Below are positions 1 through 9,329 of a DNA stretch of 43,167 nucleotides, piece by piece (within the stretch, counting starts at the first letter, position 1; every line of letters begins with the position of its first letter). The DNA is from Rhodospirillaceae bacterium (GTDB taxonomy: Bacteria > Pseudomonadota > Alphaproteobacteria > Dongiales > Dongiaceae), in assembly GCA_008012315.1 (NCBI GenBank), contig SSEL01000039.1, positions 1 to 43,167 of the forward strand. The letters run 5' to 3'. Made by a program: the position numbers and the translations under genes. The notes below the pieces were generated by a model. That model did no database searches and was not told where the DNA came from. It saw only the letters and a list, made by a program, of their open reading frames with translations.

Positions 1-1197
1 GACCACGCGGTAGTACCACAGCCAGGCTTCCGGATTGATCGGCTCGCCGACCGATCCCAGCAGGCGCAGGCTGGAGAGGTTGCACTTTTCGACCGGGCCT
101 TCGCCCTCGCGCATCAGCGCGCGGATCGCGGTCGGCGCGGTATAGAAGGTATTGACCTTGTGCTTGTCGCAAACCTGCCAGAAGCGCGAGGCATCGGGAT
201 AATTGGGAACGCCCTCGAACATCAGGGTCGTCGCGCCATTGGCCAGCGGGCCATAGACGATATAGCTGTGGCCGGTGACCCAGCCGACATCGGCCGTGCA
301 CCAATAGATATCGCCGTCATGGTAATCGAAGACATATTGATGGCTGATGGCGGCATAGAGCAGATAGCCGCCGGTCGTGTGCAACACGCCTTTCGGCTTG
401 CCGGTGGAGCCGGAGGTGTAGAGGATGAACATCGGGTCTTCGGCGCCCATTTCCGCCGGCGTGCAATAGGCCGGAACCTTCGCTGCCGCCTCATGCCACC
501 AGATGTCGCGACCGGCCTGCCAGTCGATCTTGCCGCCGGTGCGGCGGACGACCAGCACGGAAGCGACGCTGGGGCAATGCTGCAGGGCGGTATCGACATT
601 GGCCTTCAGCGGAATCCTGCGGCCGCCGCGCACGCCTTCATCGGCGGTGATGACGATGTTGGAATCGCAATCCTGGATACGGTTGGCGAGGCTGTCGGGT
701 GAGAAGCCGCCGAACACCACCGAATGGATGGCGCCGATCCGGGTACAGGCCAGCATGGCATAGGCGGCTTCGGGGATCATCGGCATGTAGATGGTGATGC
801 GGTCGCCCCGCTTGGCGCCGGCCGCCTTCAGCACATTGGCCATGCGGCAGACCTGTTCATGCAGCTCCGCATAGGTGATGTGTTTCGACTCGCTGGGATC
901 GTCGCCTTCCCAGATGATGGCGGTCTGCTGGCCGCGCGCGGCGAGATGGCGGTCGATGCAATTGGTGGAAACGTTCAGCGTCCCGTCATAATACCAGCGG
1001 ATGCGCACCTCGCCGGTGTAGTCGACGTCCTTTACCTGGGTAAAAGGGCGGATCCAGTCGAGCCGGCGGCCCTGTTCCGCCCAGAAGCCCGTCGGGTCCT
1101 GGATCGACTGCGCATACATCTTCTGATACTGCGCTTCATCCACCCAGGCTTTCTTGCGCCAGGCTTCCGAAACAGGAAAAACGCTACTCTCGCTCAT
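1..1197 (-). CDS. acs: Acetyl-CoA synthetase, N-terminal 399 residues (3' end outside window)
   Basis: AMP-forming ligase that activates acetate with ATP and CoA to acetyl-CoA in the cytoplasm. The reading frame is open from ATG at 1197 to the left edge with no stop, so about 399 of the usual roughly 650 residues are present. The N-terminus carries the Acs cap ([19 protein letters not shown]). The adenylate-forming signature [11 protein letters not shown] lies at residues 260-270, and WWYYDG-like and WEGDDP segments typical of Acs precede it. The C-terminal lysine domain is outside the window. The gene diverges from the chemoreceptor gene across about 290 bp. A propionyl-CoA synthetase is a less likely alternative. 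Confidence 0.95.
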   Translation of the reverse strand, partial: MSESSVFPVSEAWRKKAWVDEAQYQKMYAQSIQDPTGFWAEQGRRLDWIRPFTQVKDVDYTGEVRIRWYYDGTLNVSTNCIDRHLAARGQQTAIIWEGDDPSESKHITYAELHEQVCRMANVLKAAGAKRGDRITIYMPMIPEAAYAMLACTRIGAIHSVVFGGFSPDSLANRIQDCDSNIVITADEGVRGGRRIPLKANVDTALQHCPSVASVLVVRRTGGKIDWQAGRDIWWHEAAAKVPAYCTPAEMGAEDPMFILYTSGSTGKPKGVLHTTGGYLLYAAISHQYVFDYHDGDIYWCTADVGWVTGHSYIVYGPLANGATTLMFEGVPNYPDASRFWQVCDKHKVNTFYTAPTAIRALMREGEGPVEKCNLSSLRLLGSVGEPINPEAWLWYYRVV

Positions 1198-1483
1198 ACC
1201 CTGAAGACTCCCCGCCTATGTGTTGAAGATAGGATGCGGTTCCGTTAAATTTTTCTTGCGGGCCGCATGCCCGATACGCTCCGCCGGCACGGCGACGCCG
1301 CGAACGCATTGCGATGACAAGAGATTATCGACAAAAAGCGGCCTCACTGACAAGTCTCACGCACAAGTTGCTTTAACGAAAGCGCAAGCTTCTCCCTTTT
1401 ACTGTGGATCGATCGACCGGGCCGATCGGCGAGATCGATCGATGGTTGTGACAGATTGCGGATCAGCGGGAGTTTTTTCGGCG

Positions 1484-3571
1484 ATGGCGTTGACTTTGGG
1501 TATCCGTGGCAAGATCGTGCTGGCCGGGGCCGTCCTGGCAGCCCTGGGGATCGCCGCCGTGGCGGGCGTGTTGATGACCCAGGCATCGCAAAGCCTGACG
1601 GTTCAGGCAAAGCAGGTGCTGGAGAATGCCGCCCTGCAGGAAGCCGGCTATGTGAACCGGGAATTCGCCCGGGCGATCACCGCCGGCCGCGCCCTCGGCC
1701 GCACCGCCTTGGCGATGCGGGCGGCGCAGGACGCCAACCGGACGGCCTTCGACGCGGTCGCCAAGGGCATGCTGGAACCCGAAGCCACCTGGTTCGGCAG
1801 CTGGGGCACCTTCGAGCCGAACGGCTTTGACGGCAAGGATGCCGATTTCGCCGGCAAGGATATCCCGACCTCGGTAAAAAGCACCGGCCGCTATGTGCCT
1901 TATTGGTACCGCACCGATAACGGATTGCAGCCCGACAAGTCCTACGATTTCGACAACAGCAAGAACCCGCTCGACTATTACAACATTCCGAAGGACAGCA
2001 AGAAGCTGCATGTCACCGATCCGGCGGGCTGGGATTTCGGCGGCGGCAATATCGTCTGGCTCGTCAGCTTCTGCGTGCCGGTGATCGAGGATGGCAAGGT
2101 GCTGGGCGTTACCGGCGTCGATTTTCGCATGCAGGACTTGCTGGCCTATTTCGAGAAACTGCGCCCAATGGGCGAAGGCCGCGCCGCTCTGATCGATTCC
2201 GTCGGCAACTGGGCGGCCAATCCGGATCCCAAGCTGGTCGGCAAGAAGGTCGAGGATCAATTTTATCTCGCCCATAAGAGCGAACTCGTCGGCAGCCGCA
2301 CGGTGATCGGCGATGAGCAGACCAACCTGTTGCCGGAAGACAGCTTCTCGGTCCTGGTGCCGGTTCATTTCGAAGATTCGCCGGATGTCTGGACGCTGAT
2401 GATCAGCGTGCCGCGCAACCTGATCATGGCCAAGGTCAACGATATGGCGCATTGGACGATCATCGTCGGGCTCATCGCGGTGCTGGTTTGCGGTGTGATC
2501 GCCTGGCTGGTCGGCCGTGGCATCGCCCGGCCGGTGATGCAGATGACCAGCGTGATGAATACGCTGGCCGCCGGGCAGCATGAGATCGAGGTGCCGGCGC
2601 TCGGCCGCAAGGATGAAATCGGCCAGATGGCCAAGGCGGTGCAGACCTTCAAGCAGAATGCGGTGGAAAACCGGGACCTGCAGCGCCGCCAGGAAGACAT
2701 GCAGCGCCAAGCGGAGGAGGACCAGCACCAGGCGCGGCTCTCTTTGGCCGACCGCTTCGAAAGCGAGGTGTCGCAATCGCTGAGCGAGATGGCGAGCACC
2801 AGCCGCAATATGACGCAATCGGCGGAATCGATGTCGATGACGGCGAATGACAATGTCGCGCGAAGCGAGGCCGTGGCCGGCACCGCCAACCGTGTCTCGG
2901 ATAACGTCTCGGCGGTGGCGGCAGCGGTTGAGGAGCTGGCGGCCTCGATCCGCGAGATCAGCCAGCAGGCCAATAGTTCCAGCTCCGTCGCGACCGGTGC
3001 GGCAGGCCGTGCGCGCGGCACGGTCGGGCGGGTCAATGCGCTGGTCGATGCGGCGGACCAGATCGGCTCGGTCATCACGCTGATCAACGACATCGCCCAG
3101 CAGACCAATCTGCTGGCGCTCAATGCGACGATCGAGGCGGCACGGGCCGGCGAGGCCGGCAAGGGTTTCGCCGTGGTCGCCTCGGAAGTGAAGAATCTCG
3201 CCACCCAGACCGCCAAGGCGACCGAGGAAATCGCCGCCCAGGTGCAGGCCATCCAGCAATCGACCGGCCTGGCTGCCGGCGAAATCGGTGAGATTGCCCT
3301 GGTGATCGATCAGTTGAGCCAGATCAGCGGCGCCATCGCTGCGGCGGTCACCGAGCAGGAGGCCGCGACCAACGAAATCAGCCGGGCGGTCAATGATGCC
3401 GCGAGCGGCACAACGGAATTGCGGCAGAACATCACCACGGTTTCCGATACCGCGCAGAAAAACGGCATGAGCGCCGGCACCATGGTGAGCGCGGTGCAGG
3501 TGCTGCAGCAGCGTTTCGGCGATATCGAAAAGCGGGTCGAGGATTTCCTCGGGCGCGTGCGCGCCGGCTGA
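1484..3571 (+). CDS. Methyl-accepting chemotaxis protein with dCache sensor
   Basis: Membrane chemoreceptor of about 695 residues that passes ligand binding to CheA/CheW. The ATG at 1484 is chosen because a hydrophobic segment (TM1, residues about 7-30) follows directly and GGGAG lies 11 bases upstream; the open frame extends further upstream without receptor-like sequence. A periplasmic double-Cache domain (about 40-300) includes WFGSWG, a tyrosine-rich [10 protein letters not shown] segment and [13 protein letters not shown]2 is at about 323-345, then HAMP, then the cytoplasmic coiled coil with the hairpin tip [21 protein letters not shown] at about residue 530. No C-terminal CheR-tethering pentapeptide is seen. 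Cache receptors of this kind often sense amino or organic acids, but the ligand cannot be inferred. Confidence 0.93.
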   Translation: MALTLGIRGKIVLAGAVLAALGIAAVAGVLMTQASQSLTVQAKQVLENAALQEAGYVNREFARAITAGRALGRTALAMRAAQDANRTAFDAVAKGMLEPEATWFGSWGTFEPNGFDGKDADFAGKDIPTSVKSTGRYVPYWYRTDNGLQPDKSYDFDNSKNPLDYYNIPKDSKKLHVTDPAGWDFGGGNIVWLVSFCVPVIEDGKVLGVTGVDFRMQDLLAYFEKLRPMGEGRAALIDSVGNWAANPDPKLVGKKVEDQFYLAHKSELVGSRTVIGDEQTNLLPEDSFSVLVPVHFEDSPDVWTLMISVPRNLIMAKVNDMAHWTIIVGLIAVLVCGVIAWLVGRGIARPVMQMTSVMNTLAAGQHEIEVPALGRKDEIGQMAKAVQTFKQNAVENRDLQRRQEDMQRQAEEDQHQARLSLADRFESEVSQSLSEMASTSRNMTQSAESMSMTANDNVARSEAVAGTANRVSDNVSAVAAAVEELAASIREISQQANSSSSVATGAAGRARGTVGRVNALVDAADQIGSVITLINDIAQQTNLLALNATIEAARAGEAGKGFAVVASEVKNLATQTAKATEEIAAQVQAIQQSTGLAAGEIGEIALVIDQLSQISGAIAAAVTEQEAATNEISRAVNDAASGTTELRQNITTVSDTAQKNGMSAGTMVSAVQVLQQRFGDIEKRVEDFLGRVRAG

Positions 3572-3591
3572 CCTGTCGCAGCTCTCGTCTA

Positions 3592-3606
3592 TTGGTCGGT
3601 GACCAA
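3592..3606. terminator. Small inverted repeat after the chemoreceptor gene
   Basis: TTGGTC-GGT-GACCAA begins 20 bases after the chemoreceptor stop and is followed by the palindrome GGCCATGGCC. There is no T run, so it is only a weak candidate for a terminator or RNA-stabilising hairpin. Confidence 0.25.
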
Positions 3607-3707
3607 GGCCATGGCCATTTCCACAGGCTTCGGCCGCATCTGTCTTGTCGGAACCGGTCGTCTCGGGCCAAGATCGATGTGGGACTCATCGTCGATGGAA
3701 CTCTTTT

Positions 3708-4271
3708 ATGAAAACGCTGATCGTGCTGGCGCATCCGCGGCGGCAATCGCTGAGCGGCCAGGTGGCGGATGCTTTCGCCACTGGTGCGACGGCCAAGGGA
3801 CATGAGGTTGAATTTGCTGACCTGATCAGCGAAGGATCCGATCCGGTGCTGCGCGAAGCCGACGAACCGGATTGGGACAATCCGGACAAGGTCTACTCGG
3901 CCGAAGTCCGGCGTGAAATGGCGCGGATCGAACGTAACGAGGCCACCGTGATGGTCTTTCCCATCTGGTGGTGGTCGATGCCGGCGATCCTCAAGGGCTG
4001 GATGGACCGGGTCTGGAACAATGGCTGGGCCTATGGCGCACGGCAGTTTCCGCAAAAGCGTGCCTGGATGATCGGTGTCTGCGGCAGCAACGCGGCAGCC
4101 TATGCCAAGCGTGGCTATGACGGTGCCATCGAGACCCAGCTCGGTGTCGGCATTCTCGATTATTGCCGCATCGCCGAGCGACGCATGGAACTGCTCTACG
4201 GCTCGATGGAAGGTGACGCCAAGCTGCACCAGATCCTTGCCCAGGCCAGGAGTTTGGGCGAGAGCTTCTGA
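3708..4271 (+). CDS. NAD(P)H-dependent flavodoxin-fold quinone reductase (MdaB/KefF type)
   Basis: 187-residue cytosolic flavoenzyme predicted to reduce quinones with two electrons from NAD(P)H. It starts MKTLIVLAHP with the flavodoxin-like fold signature, followed by the PRRQSLS loop that usually contacts FMN/FAD phosphate. FPIWWWSMPAILKGWMDRV is the conserved active-site and dimer helix of the NQO1/MdaB family. ATG 3708 is preceded by GGAA about 8 bases upstream; longer in-frame starts add unrelated sequence. It follows the chemoreceptor but is probably a separate unit. The substrate is not deducible. Confidence 0.85.
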   Translation: MKTLIVLAHPRRQSLSGQVADAFATGATAKGHEVEFADLISEGSDPVLREADEPDWDNPDKVYSAEVRREMARIERNEATVMVFPIWWWSMPAILKGWMDRVWNNGWAYGARQFPQKRAWMIGVCGSNAAAYAKRGYDGAIETQLGVGILDYCRIAERRMELLYGSMEGDAKLHQILAQARSLGESF

Positions 4272-4301
4272 TCGGGAGCTTGCATCGTTCAGGATGAGCC
4301 G

Positions 4302-4327
4302 GCCCGGCCGCCTCATGGCAGCCGGGC
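4302..4327. terminator. GC-rich hairpin between convergent genes
   Basis: GCCCGGC (4302-4308) pairs with GCCGGGC (4321-4327) across a 12-base loop, between the convergent stops at 4271 and 4340. No T tract follows on either side, so the bidirectional terminator role is inferred from position only. Confidence 0.3.
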
Positions 4328-4339
4328 GAGGACAAGGCG

Positions 4340-4753
4340 TCAGCCCTTCACGCCGCCCATGACGCAAATCTTCTTCCACTGCGGCGCGGTGATCGGCATG
4401 ACGCTGAGGCGCGACTGGCGGATGAGCGCGATATCTTCCAGTTCCGAGGTCTGCTTGATCTCGGCCAGGGTGACTGCTTTCTTCAGGGGCATGACCGGCG
4501 CGACATCGACCATGCCGAAGCGGCCGCTTTCATCGGTGTGGTCGGGGTAATATTCCTTGACCACCTCGCAGATGCCGACGATCTCCAATCCTTCGTTGGA
4601 ATGATAGAAGAAAACGCGGTCGCCTTTCTTCATGGCCTTCAGATTGTTGGAGGCCTGGTAATTGCGCACGCCGTTCCAGAAGGTTTTCTTGTCCTTGACC
4701 AATTGATCCCAGGAATATTTGAACGGCTCTGACTTCACCAGCCAGTGATTCAT
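4340..4753 (-). CDS. EVE domain protein (PUA-like modified-base reader)
   Basis: 137-residue single-domain protein of the EVE (DUF55, thymocyte nuclear protein 1-like) family, PUA-like folds thought to bind modified bases in nucleic acids. Visible signatures are the N-terminal WLVKSEP, the WNGVRNYQASNN segment and MKKGDRVFFYHSN, with a GMVDVAPV strand further on. The length matches the family. It is the last gene of a leftward tsaD-yciI-EVE set; this order is recurrent in alphaproteobacteria, so a housekeeping role linked to tRNA or RNA modification is plausible. The RNA or DNA target is unknown. Confidence 0.9.
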   Translation of the reverse strand: MNHWLVKSEPFKYSWDQLVKDKKTFWNGVRNYQASNNLKAMKKGDRVFFYHSNEGLEIVGICEVVKEYYPDHTDESGRFGMVDVAPVMPLKKAVTLAEIKQTSELEDIALIRQSRLSVMPITAPQWKKICVMGGVKG

Positions 4754-4790
4754 GTCATCCCCCGATGATGCCGATTGTTACTGCGAATGC

Positions 4791-5072
4791 TTATTGCGGA
4801 AAGACTTTGCGGAACGGCCGTACCGCGACGGATTGGAACAGATTGGCCTTGGTATAGGGATCGGCGGCGATGAAGCGGTCGACGGCGGCGCGGTCGGCCA
4901 TTTCCACCACCAGCAAGCTGCCGATCATGGTGGCGCCATCCTCGCTCAGCAGCGGGCCTGCCAGCAGCAAGTGATCATTATGGGCTTTCAGATGCTCGGC
5001 ATGGGCCGGGCGGTTGCTGGCGCGGACCTCCGTGTGGTCCGGCTTGTCCAGGCAATAGATGGCGAATTGCAT
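4791..5072 (-). CDS. YciI family protein
   Basis: 93-residue dimeric alpha+beta-barrel protein of the YciI family (ferredoxin-like fold related to muconolactone isomerase). The conserved core is visible: an N-terminal strand QFAIYCLDK, the RPAHAEHLKAH helix, a GPLLSEDG turn, and the FIAADPYTKANLF segment with the Asp-Pro-Tyr typical of the family. The substrate is not established for most members. It lies 19 bases after tsaD and 37 bases before the EVE gene, all leftward, so co-transcription is likely. Confidence 0.9.
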   Translation of the reverse strand: MQFAIYCLDKPDHTEVRASNRPAHAEHLKAHNDHLLLAGPLLSEDGATMIGSLLVVEMADRAAVDRFIAADPYTKANLFQSVAVRPFRKVFPQ

Positions 5073-5091
5073 CGATGGTCTCCTCTAATCC

Positions 5092-6153
5092 CTATGCTTT
5101 AACGCCGGCGCCACTCAGCGGCGCCGCGGTCTGGTCGAGCGGCCAGCGTGGCCGCGGCGCGAAATCGAGCGGGCTGCTTTCGCCCAGGCGCAACCGTTCC
5201 AACCCGGCCCAGGCGATCATCGCGGCATTGTCGGTGCAGAGCTTGCCCGGCGGCGCCAGCAGCGGCAGATCGGCCGATGCCGCGATCTCGGCCAGGCGCT
5301 GGCGTAAGGCGGTATTGGCGGCGACGCCGCCGGCGACCACCAAAGCGGTCAAATCGGGCGTGGTCTCGCGCGCCAGACGCACCGCCTGCCGCGTGCGGTC
5401 GGCCAGCGAATCGATGGCGGCCAGTTGGAAACCGGCGGCGAGATTGGCCTGCGCATTCGCATCGAACTGGCCGGCGGTGCGCAGGGCATCGACCCGCTGG
5501 CGCAAGGCGGTCTTCAGACCGCTGAAGGAAAAATTGCAATCGGCGCGGCCCTTCATCGGCCGGGGCAGATCGAGCACCGGGGCGGTCGCCGCCTTGGCGG
5601 CCTGTTCCACCGCCGGGCCGCCGGGATAGCCGAGGCCGAGGAGTTTCGCCGCCTTGTCGAAAGCCTCGCCCACGGCGTCGTCGATCGTGGCGCCCAGCCG
5701 GCAATAGCGGCCCACACCTTCCACCACCAGCAATTGGCAGTGCCCGCCGGAGACCAGCAGCAGCAGATAAGGAAAGGCGACATCATCGGTCAGGCGTGCC
5801 GTCAAGGCATGGCCTTCGAGATGATTGACGGCGATGAAGGGCTTGCGATGGACCGCGGCGATCGCCTTGGCCGTCATGGCGCCGACGATGACGCCGCCGA
5901 TCAGGCCGGGGCCGCCGGTGGCGACGATGCCGTCCAGGGCTTCGAAGCCGATGCAAGCTTCCCGCATCGCCGCTTCGATCAATTTATCGAGATGATCGAG
6001 ATGGCTGCGTGCCGCCACTTCCGGCACTACCCCGCCGAAGGGGCGATGTTCGTCCAGTTGCGACAGGACAAGATTGGCGCGGATTCGCCGATCGCTGTCG
6101 ACCACCGCTGCCGCTGTTTCGTCACAACTGGATTCAATGCCCAACACGATCAT
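5092..6153 (-). CDS. tsaD: tRNA N6-adenosine threonylcarbamoyltransferase
   Basis: Transfers threonylcarbamoyl from TC-AMP to A37 of ANN-decoding tRNAs, working with TsaB and TsaE. The ASKHA-fold enzyme of about 353 residues opens [16 protein letters not shown], carries the metal ligands in NHLEGHALT, the SGGHCQL nucleotide loop, and [11 protein letters not shown] start at 6153 gives the family-typical MIVLGIE N-terminus with AGGTCGGTGAG just upstream; ATG 6174 adds seven residues and lacks a clear ribosome site. It is transcribed divergently from hemC. In many alphaproteobacteria gpsA sits between tsaD and the yciI gene; here it is absent from that place. Confidence 0.97.
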   Translation of the reverse strand: MIVLGIESSCDETAAAVVDSDRRIRANLVLSQLDEHRPFGGVVPEVAARSHLDHLDKLIEAAMREACIGFEALDGIVATGGPGLIGGVIVGAMTAKAIAAVHRKPFIAVNHLEGHALTARLTDDVAFPYLLLLVSGGHCQLLVVEGVGRYCRLGATIDDAVGEAFDKAAKLLGLGYPGGPAVEQAAKAATAPVLDLPRPMKGRADCNFSFSGLKTALRQRVDALRTAGQFDANAQANLAAGFQLAAIDSLADRTRQAVRLARETTPDLTALVVAGGVAANTALRQRLAEIAASADLPLLAPPGKLCTDNAAMIAWAGLERLRLGESSPLDFAPRPRWPLDQTAAPLSGAGVKA

Positions 6154-6245
6154 GGGCTCACCGACCTGCGGCATTTTGACCGCGCGAAAGGTTGCAATCC
6201 ACCGCTGCGACCGCTAAGTCACTGGGAGCGATGGTGAGGGTAGTT

Positions 6246-7250
6246 ATGGCGGGTTCGGACCCAATCGGCAAGTCAGAGGACAGTTCCGGGTCGGGTCCCG
6301 TCGAGATCGGGCGCGGCACGGTCAGGTTGCGGATCGGTACGCGCGGTTCGCCGCTGGCGCTGACACAGGCGGAAGAAACCAAGGCGCGACTGATTGCCGC
6401 TCATGCGGATCTCGATGCCTACGCCATCGAGGTCGTGGCCATCAAAACCACCGGCGATCAGATTCAGGACCGGGCGCTGGCCGAAATCGGCGGCAAGGGC
6501 CTGTTCACCAAGGAAATCGAGGAAGCCCTGTTCGACGGCCGCATCGACATTGCCGTGCATTCGATGAAGGATGTGCCGACCATGTTGCCGGATGGGCTGG
6601 AGATCGCCTGCCTGCTGCCGCGGGAAGACCCGCGCGATGTGCTGATCGGCAAGGCTGCCAGCAGCATCGCCGCCCTGCCGCAAAATGCCGTCATCGGCAC
6701 GGCCTCCCTGCGCCGCCAGGCACAACTCCGGGCATTGCGGCCTGATCTTCAGGTCGTTCCCTTGCGCGGCAATGTCGGCACGCGGCTGACGAAACTGGAA
6801 CGCGGCGATGCCGATGCAACCTTGCTGGCGCTGGCCGGGTTGAAACGCCTCGGCCGCGCCGATGTCGCCACCGCCATTTTATCGGTCGACGAAATGCTGC
6901 CCGCCGTGGCGCAGGGGGCGATCGGCATCGAATGCCGCAGCGACGATGCCGCGATGAAAGCCCGGCTTGCGCCGCTCCATCACGAGCCCACCGCGATCCG
7001 CGTGGCGGCGGAACGCGCCTGCCTTGCGACATTGGAAGGATCGTGCCGGACGCCGATTGCCGTTTATGCCGAATTACATGGCGACGAGCTGCATCTGCGC
7101 GCCTTGCTGGCAGCGCCCGATGGCAGCAGCGTGCTGCGCGACGAACGTCGCGGTGCCGCCGCCGATGCGGTTGCGCTCGGCCGCGCCGCCGGTGAGAATT
7201 TACTGGCGCAGCAGGCGACGATCGCCGTCACCACAGCTCATTCATCCTGA
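6246..7250 (+). CDS. hemC: Hydroxymethylbilane synthase (porphobilinogen deaminase)
   Basis: Cytosolic heme-pathway enzyme that joins four porphobilinogens to hydroxymethylbilane using a covalent dipyrromethane cofactor. The conserved LRIGTRGSPLAL, the HSMKDVP loop with the catalytic Asp, the SLRRQAQL arginine cluster, and the cofactor cysteine in EGSCRTPI are all visible. The chosen ATG 6246 has GAGGG six bases upstream; ATGs at 6231 and 6192 are in frame. All choices give an N-terminal extension of about 30 residues before LRIGTRG compared with E. coli. hemD follows 11 bases after the stop. Confidence 0.96.
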   Translation: MAGSDPIGKSEDSSGSGPVEIGRGTVRLRIGTRGSPLALTQAEETKARLIAAHADLDAYAIEVVAIKTTGDQIQDRALAEIGGKGLFTKEIEEALFDGRIDIAVHSMKDVPTMLPDGLEIACLLPREDPRDVLIGKAASSIAALPQNAVIGTASLRRQAQLRALRPDLQVVPLRGNVGTRLTKLERGDADATLLALAGLKRLGRADVATAILSVDEMLPAVAQGAIGIECRSDDAAMKARLAPLHHEPTAIRVAAERACLATLEGSCRTPIAVYAELHGDELHLRALLAAPDGSSVLRDERRGAAADAVALGRAAGENLLAQQATIAVTTAHSS

Positions 7251-7261
7251 GAGGGCAGCGC

Positions 7262-9316
7262 ATGCGAGCCTTGATCACGCGACCGCAGGAAGATGCCGCA
7301 CCTCTGGCCGAGGCACTCTCGGCCCGCGGCATCGAACCGGTGATCGAATCCCTGCTGGAAATCAAGCCGATCGCCGGCGCCGAGCTCGACCTCGATGGCG
7401 TTCAGGCGGTTCTCTTCACCAGCGCCAATGGCGCGCGCAGCTTTGCTAACTTCACCGACCGGCGCGACCTGCCGGTCTTCACCGTGGGTGACGGCTCCGG
7501 CGCGACGGCGAAGGAGCTGGGCTTCACCCAGGTCGAAAGCGCCGGCGGCGATGTGAAGGCGCTGGCCAGCCTGGTATGCGATCGTTTGACGCCGCAAGAC
7601 GGCGTGCTCTTTCATGCCGCCGGCAGCATCACGGCCGGCGATCTCGCCGGGGATCTCGAAAAGGCCGGCTTCACCGTACGCCGGACGCCGCTTTATACCG
7701 CCGAACAGGCCGCCGCCTTGTCGCCGGAAACCCGCATGAACCTCACCTTGGGCGGGATCGATCTGGTGCTGCTGTTCTCGCCGCGCACCGCGGCGATTTT
7801 CGCCGCCTTGTGGCAGGATGCCGGCAGTCCCAATCTGGAACGGGTTTGCGCGCTCTGCCTGAGTGCCGCGGTCGCCCGGGAGGTCGGGGACCTGCCGTGG
7901 CGGGATGTCTTCATTGCCGAACGGCCGGACTTGCCATCCATGCTCGCCTTGGTGGATGCTGAGCTGCAACGGAAGGACGAGGGAATGTCGGATACTGCAA
8001 CTGCGACAGCGGAAACCAAGCGTCCGGAGCCGGCCGGCGAGCGGCCGGCCGATGCGACCGGCAATGCGAGCATGGGCAAGGCAGCCACGGGTAATGCGAC
8101 GATGGGCGTGGCGCCATCGGCCGGAACAGGCGGCGACGCGGGGCGCCTGGCGGCGGCGGTGATCGTCGCGGCGCTGGTCTCGGGCGCGGTTGCCGCGACG
8201 GCGCCGGGCTGGATGGGCCCGCTGGGCCTCGGCCAGGGCGCCGATGCGGGCCAGGATCAGGCGGTCGGCGATCTGCAGCAAGCCGTCTCGCAGCTTCAGC
8301 AGGCGCAGGGCGAGGGCGCCGCGAAAAGCGATATCACCGCTGCCATCGGGCCGCTGCAGGACGAGCTTGCCTCCTTGAAGGACCAATTGGCGCAACTGCA
8401 GTCCGGCGGTGGTGCAAGCGGTAATGGCAGTGCGGATCTGACATCGCTTAATGACAAGGTTGCCGGGCTGGAGAAATCGCTCGGCGATCTGCAGGCACGC
8501 CTGGCGGCCGAACCCGGTGCAAATGCTGCCGGCCAGCCGGAAGCCACCGCACCGGCGACCCCGCCAGCCCCCGATCTGTCGCCGGAAATCGAGGCCCTGA
8601 AATCGGAAAACCAGGGCCTGCGTGATCAGCTATCGGCGCTGACCAGCCGCTTCGATGCGCTGGGCAAGGTGGATGAGCGGGTGGCGAGCCTGGAAAGCCA
8701 GGTCGCTTCGGCGCCGGCACCGGTCACGGCGCGGCAACAATTGGGCACGGCCGTGGTTCTCTCGGCCAGCCAGTTGCGCAGCGCCATGGCTGGCTCGCAG
8801 CCCTTTAACGCGGAGCTCGCCGCCCTCAAGCAATTGACCGCCGGCGAGTCGCAGCTCTCGGCCGATATGGCGCCGATCGCGACGAAACTGGAACCGGTGG
8901 CCTCCAGCGGCGCGCCGACCTTGTCGCAATTGCAGGCCAGCCTGCCGTCGACCGAGATCGCACGGGCGGCAGAAGCCGAGATGGCTGCCGATGCCGGCGG
9001 CAATGAAAGCTGGTGGCGTCGCATGACCCACCGCCTGTCGGAAATCGTGACGGTGCGGCCGGTCGGCGAGGACGTTGCCGGGGACGGGCCGCTGGAGCGT
9101 TTGGCGCGGGCCGAGGCGGCCCTGGCGGCCGGCAATCTGAAAAAGACCGTCGATGAATTGTCCGGCCTGCAGGGCGAAGCCGCCAAGCGGGCGGCCGGCT
9201 GGCTGGCCGGCGCCCGGGCGCGGCTCGATCTCGACTGGGCGGGGACGCGCCTGTCGGAGCTGGCGTCGAAAGAACTGGCGCCGGCGCAAGATGCCGCCAA
9301 GCCGGCGGCGAACTGA
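7262..9316 (+). CDS. hemD: Uroporphyrinogen-III synthase fused to Mic60/mitofilin-like membrane protein
   Basis: One uninterrupted 684-residue frame encodes two products that are usually separate. Residues 1-241 are HemD, which cyclises hydroxymethylbilane to uroporphyrinogen III: N-terminal ALITRPQEDA, the VLFTSANGARSF segment and the LLFSPRTAAIF segment. From residue 242 a linker leads to one transmembrane helix (about 296-315), a long coiled coil rich in LQ/SL heptads (about 330-490), and a C-terminal mitofilin-like region. This is the alphaproteobacterial Mic60 homologue linked to membrane-invagination shaping. An internal ATG at 7985 preceded by GGACGAGGGA could also give free Mic60. hemY lies 13 bases downstream. 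Confidence 0.88.
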   Translation: MRALITRPQEDAAPLAEALSARGIEPVIESLLEIKPIAGAELDLDGVQAVLFTSANGARSFANFTDRRDLPVFTVGDGSGATAKELGFTQVESAGGDVKALASLVCDRLTPQDGVLFHAAGSITAGDLAGDLEKAGFTVRRTPLYTAEQAAALSPETRMNLTLGGIDLVLLFSPRTAAIFAALWQDAGSPNLERVCALCLSAAVAREVGDLPWRDVFIAERPDLPSMLALVDAELQRKDEGMSDTATATAETKRPEPAGERPADATGNASMGKAATGNATMGVAPSAGTGGDAGRLAAAVIVAALVSGAVAATAPGWMGPLGLGQGADAGQDQAVGDLQQAVSQLQQAQGEGAAKSDITAAIGPLQDELASLKDQLAQLQSGGGASGNGSADLTSLNDKVAGLEKSLGDLQARLAAEPGANAAGQPEATAPATPPAPDLSPEIEALKSENQGLRDQLSALTSRFDALGKVDERVASLESQVASAPAPVTARQQLGTAVVLSASQLRSAMAGSQPFNAELAALKQLTAGESQLSADMAPIATKLEPVASSGAPTLSQLQASLPSTEIARAAEAEMAADAGGNESWWRRMTHRLSEIVTVRPVGEDVAGDGPLERLARAEAALAAGNLKKTVDELSGLQGEAAKRAAGWLAGARARLDLDWAGTRLSELASKELAPAQDAAKPAAN

Positions 9317-9329
9317 AAGGCGGCCGGTC

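Noticed and set aside
1463..3259. Long minus-strand frame of 598 residues opposite the chemoreceptor.
   Set aside because: It is His/Asp/Arg-rich antisense of a GC-rich gene, with no domain and no ribosome site.
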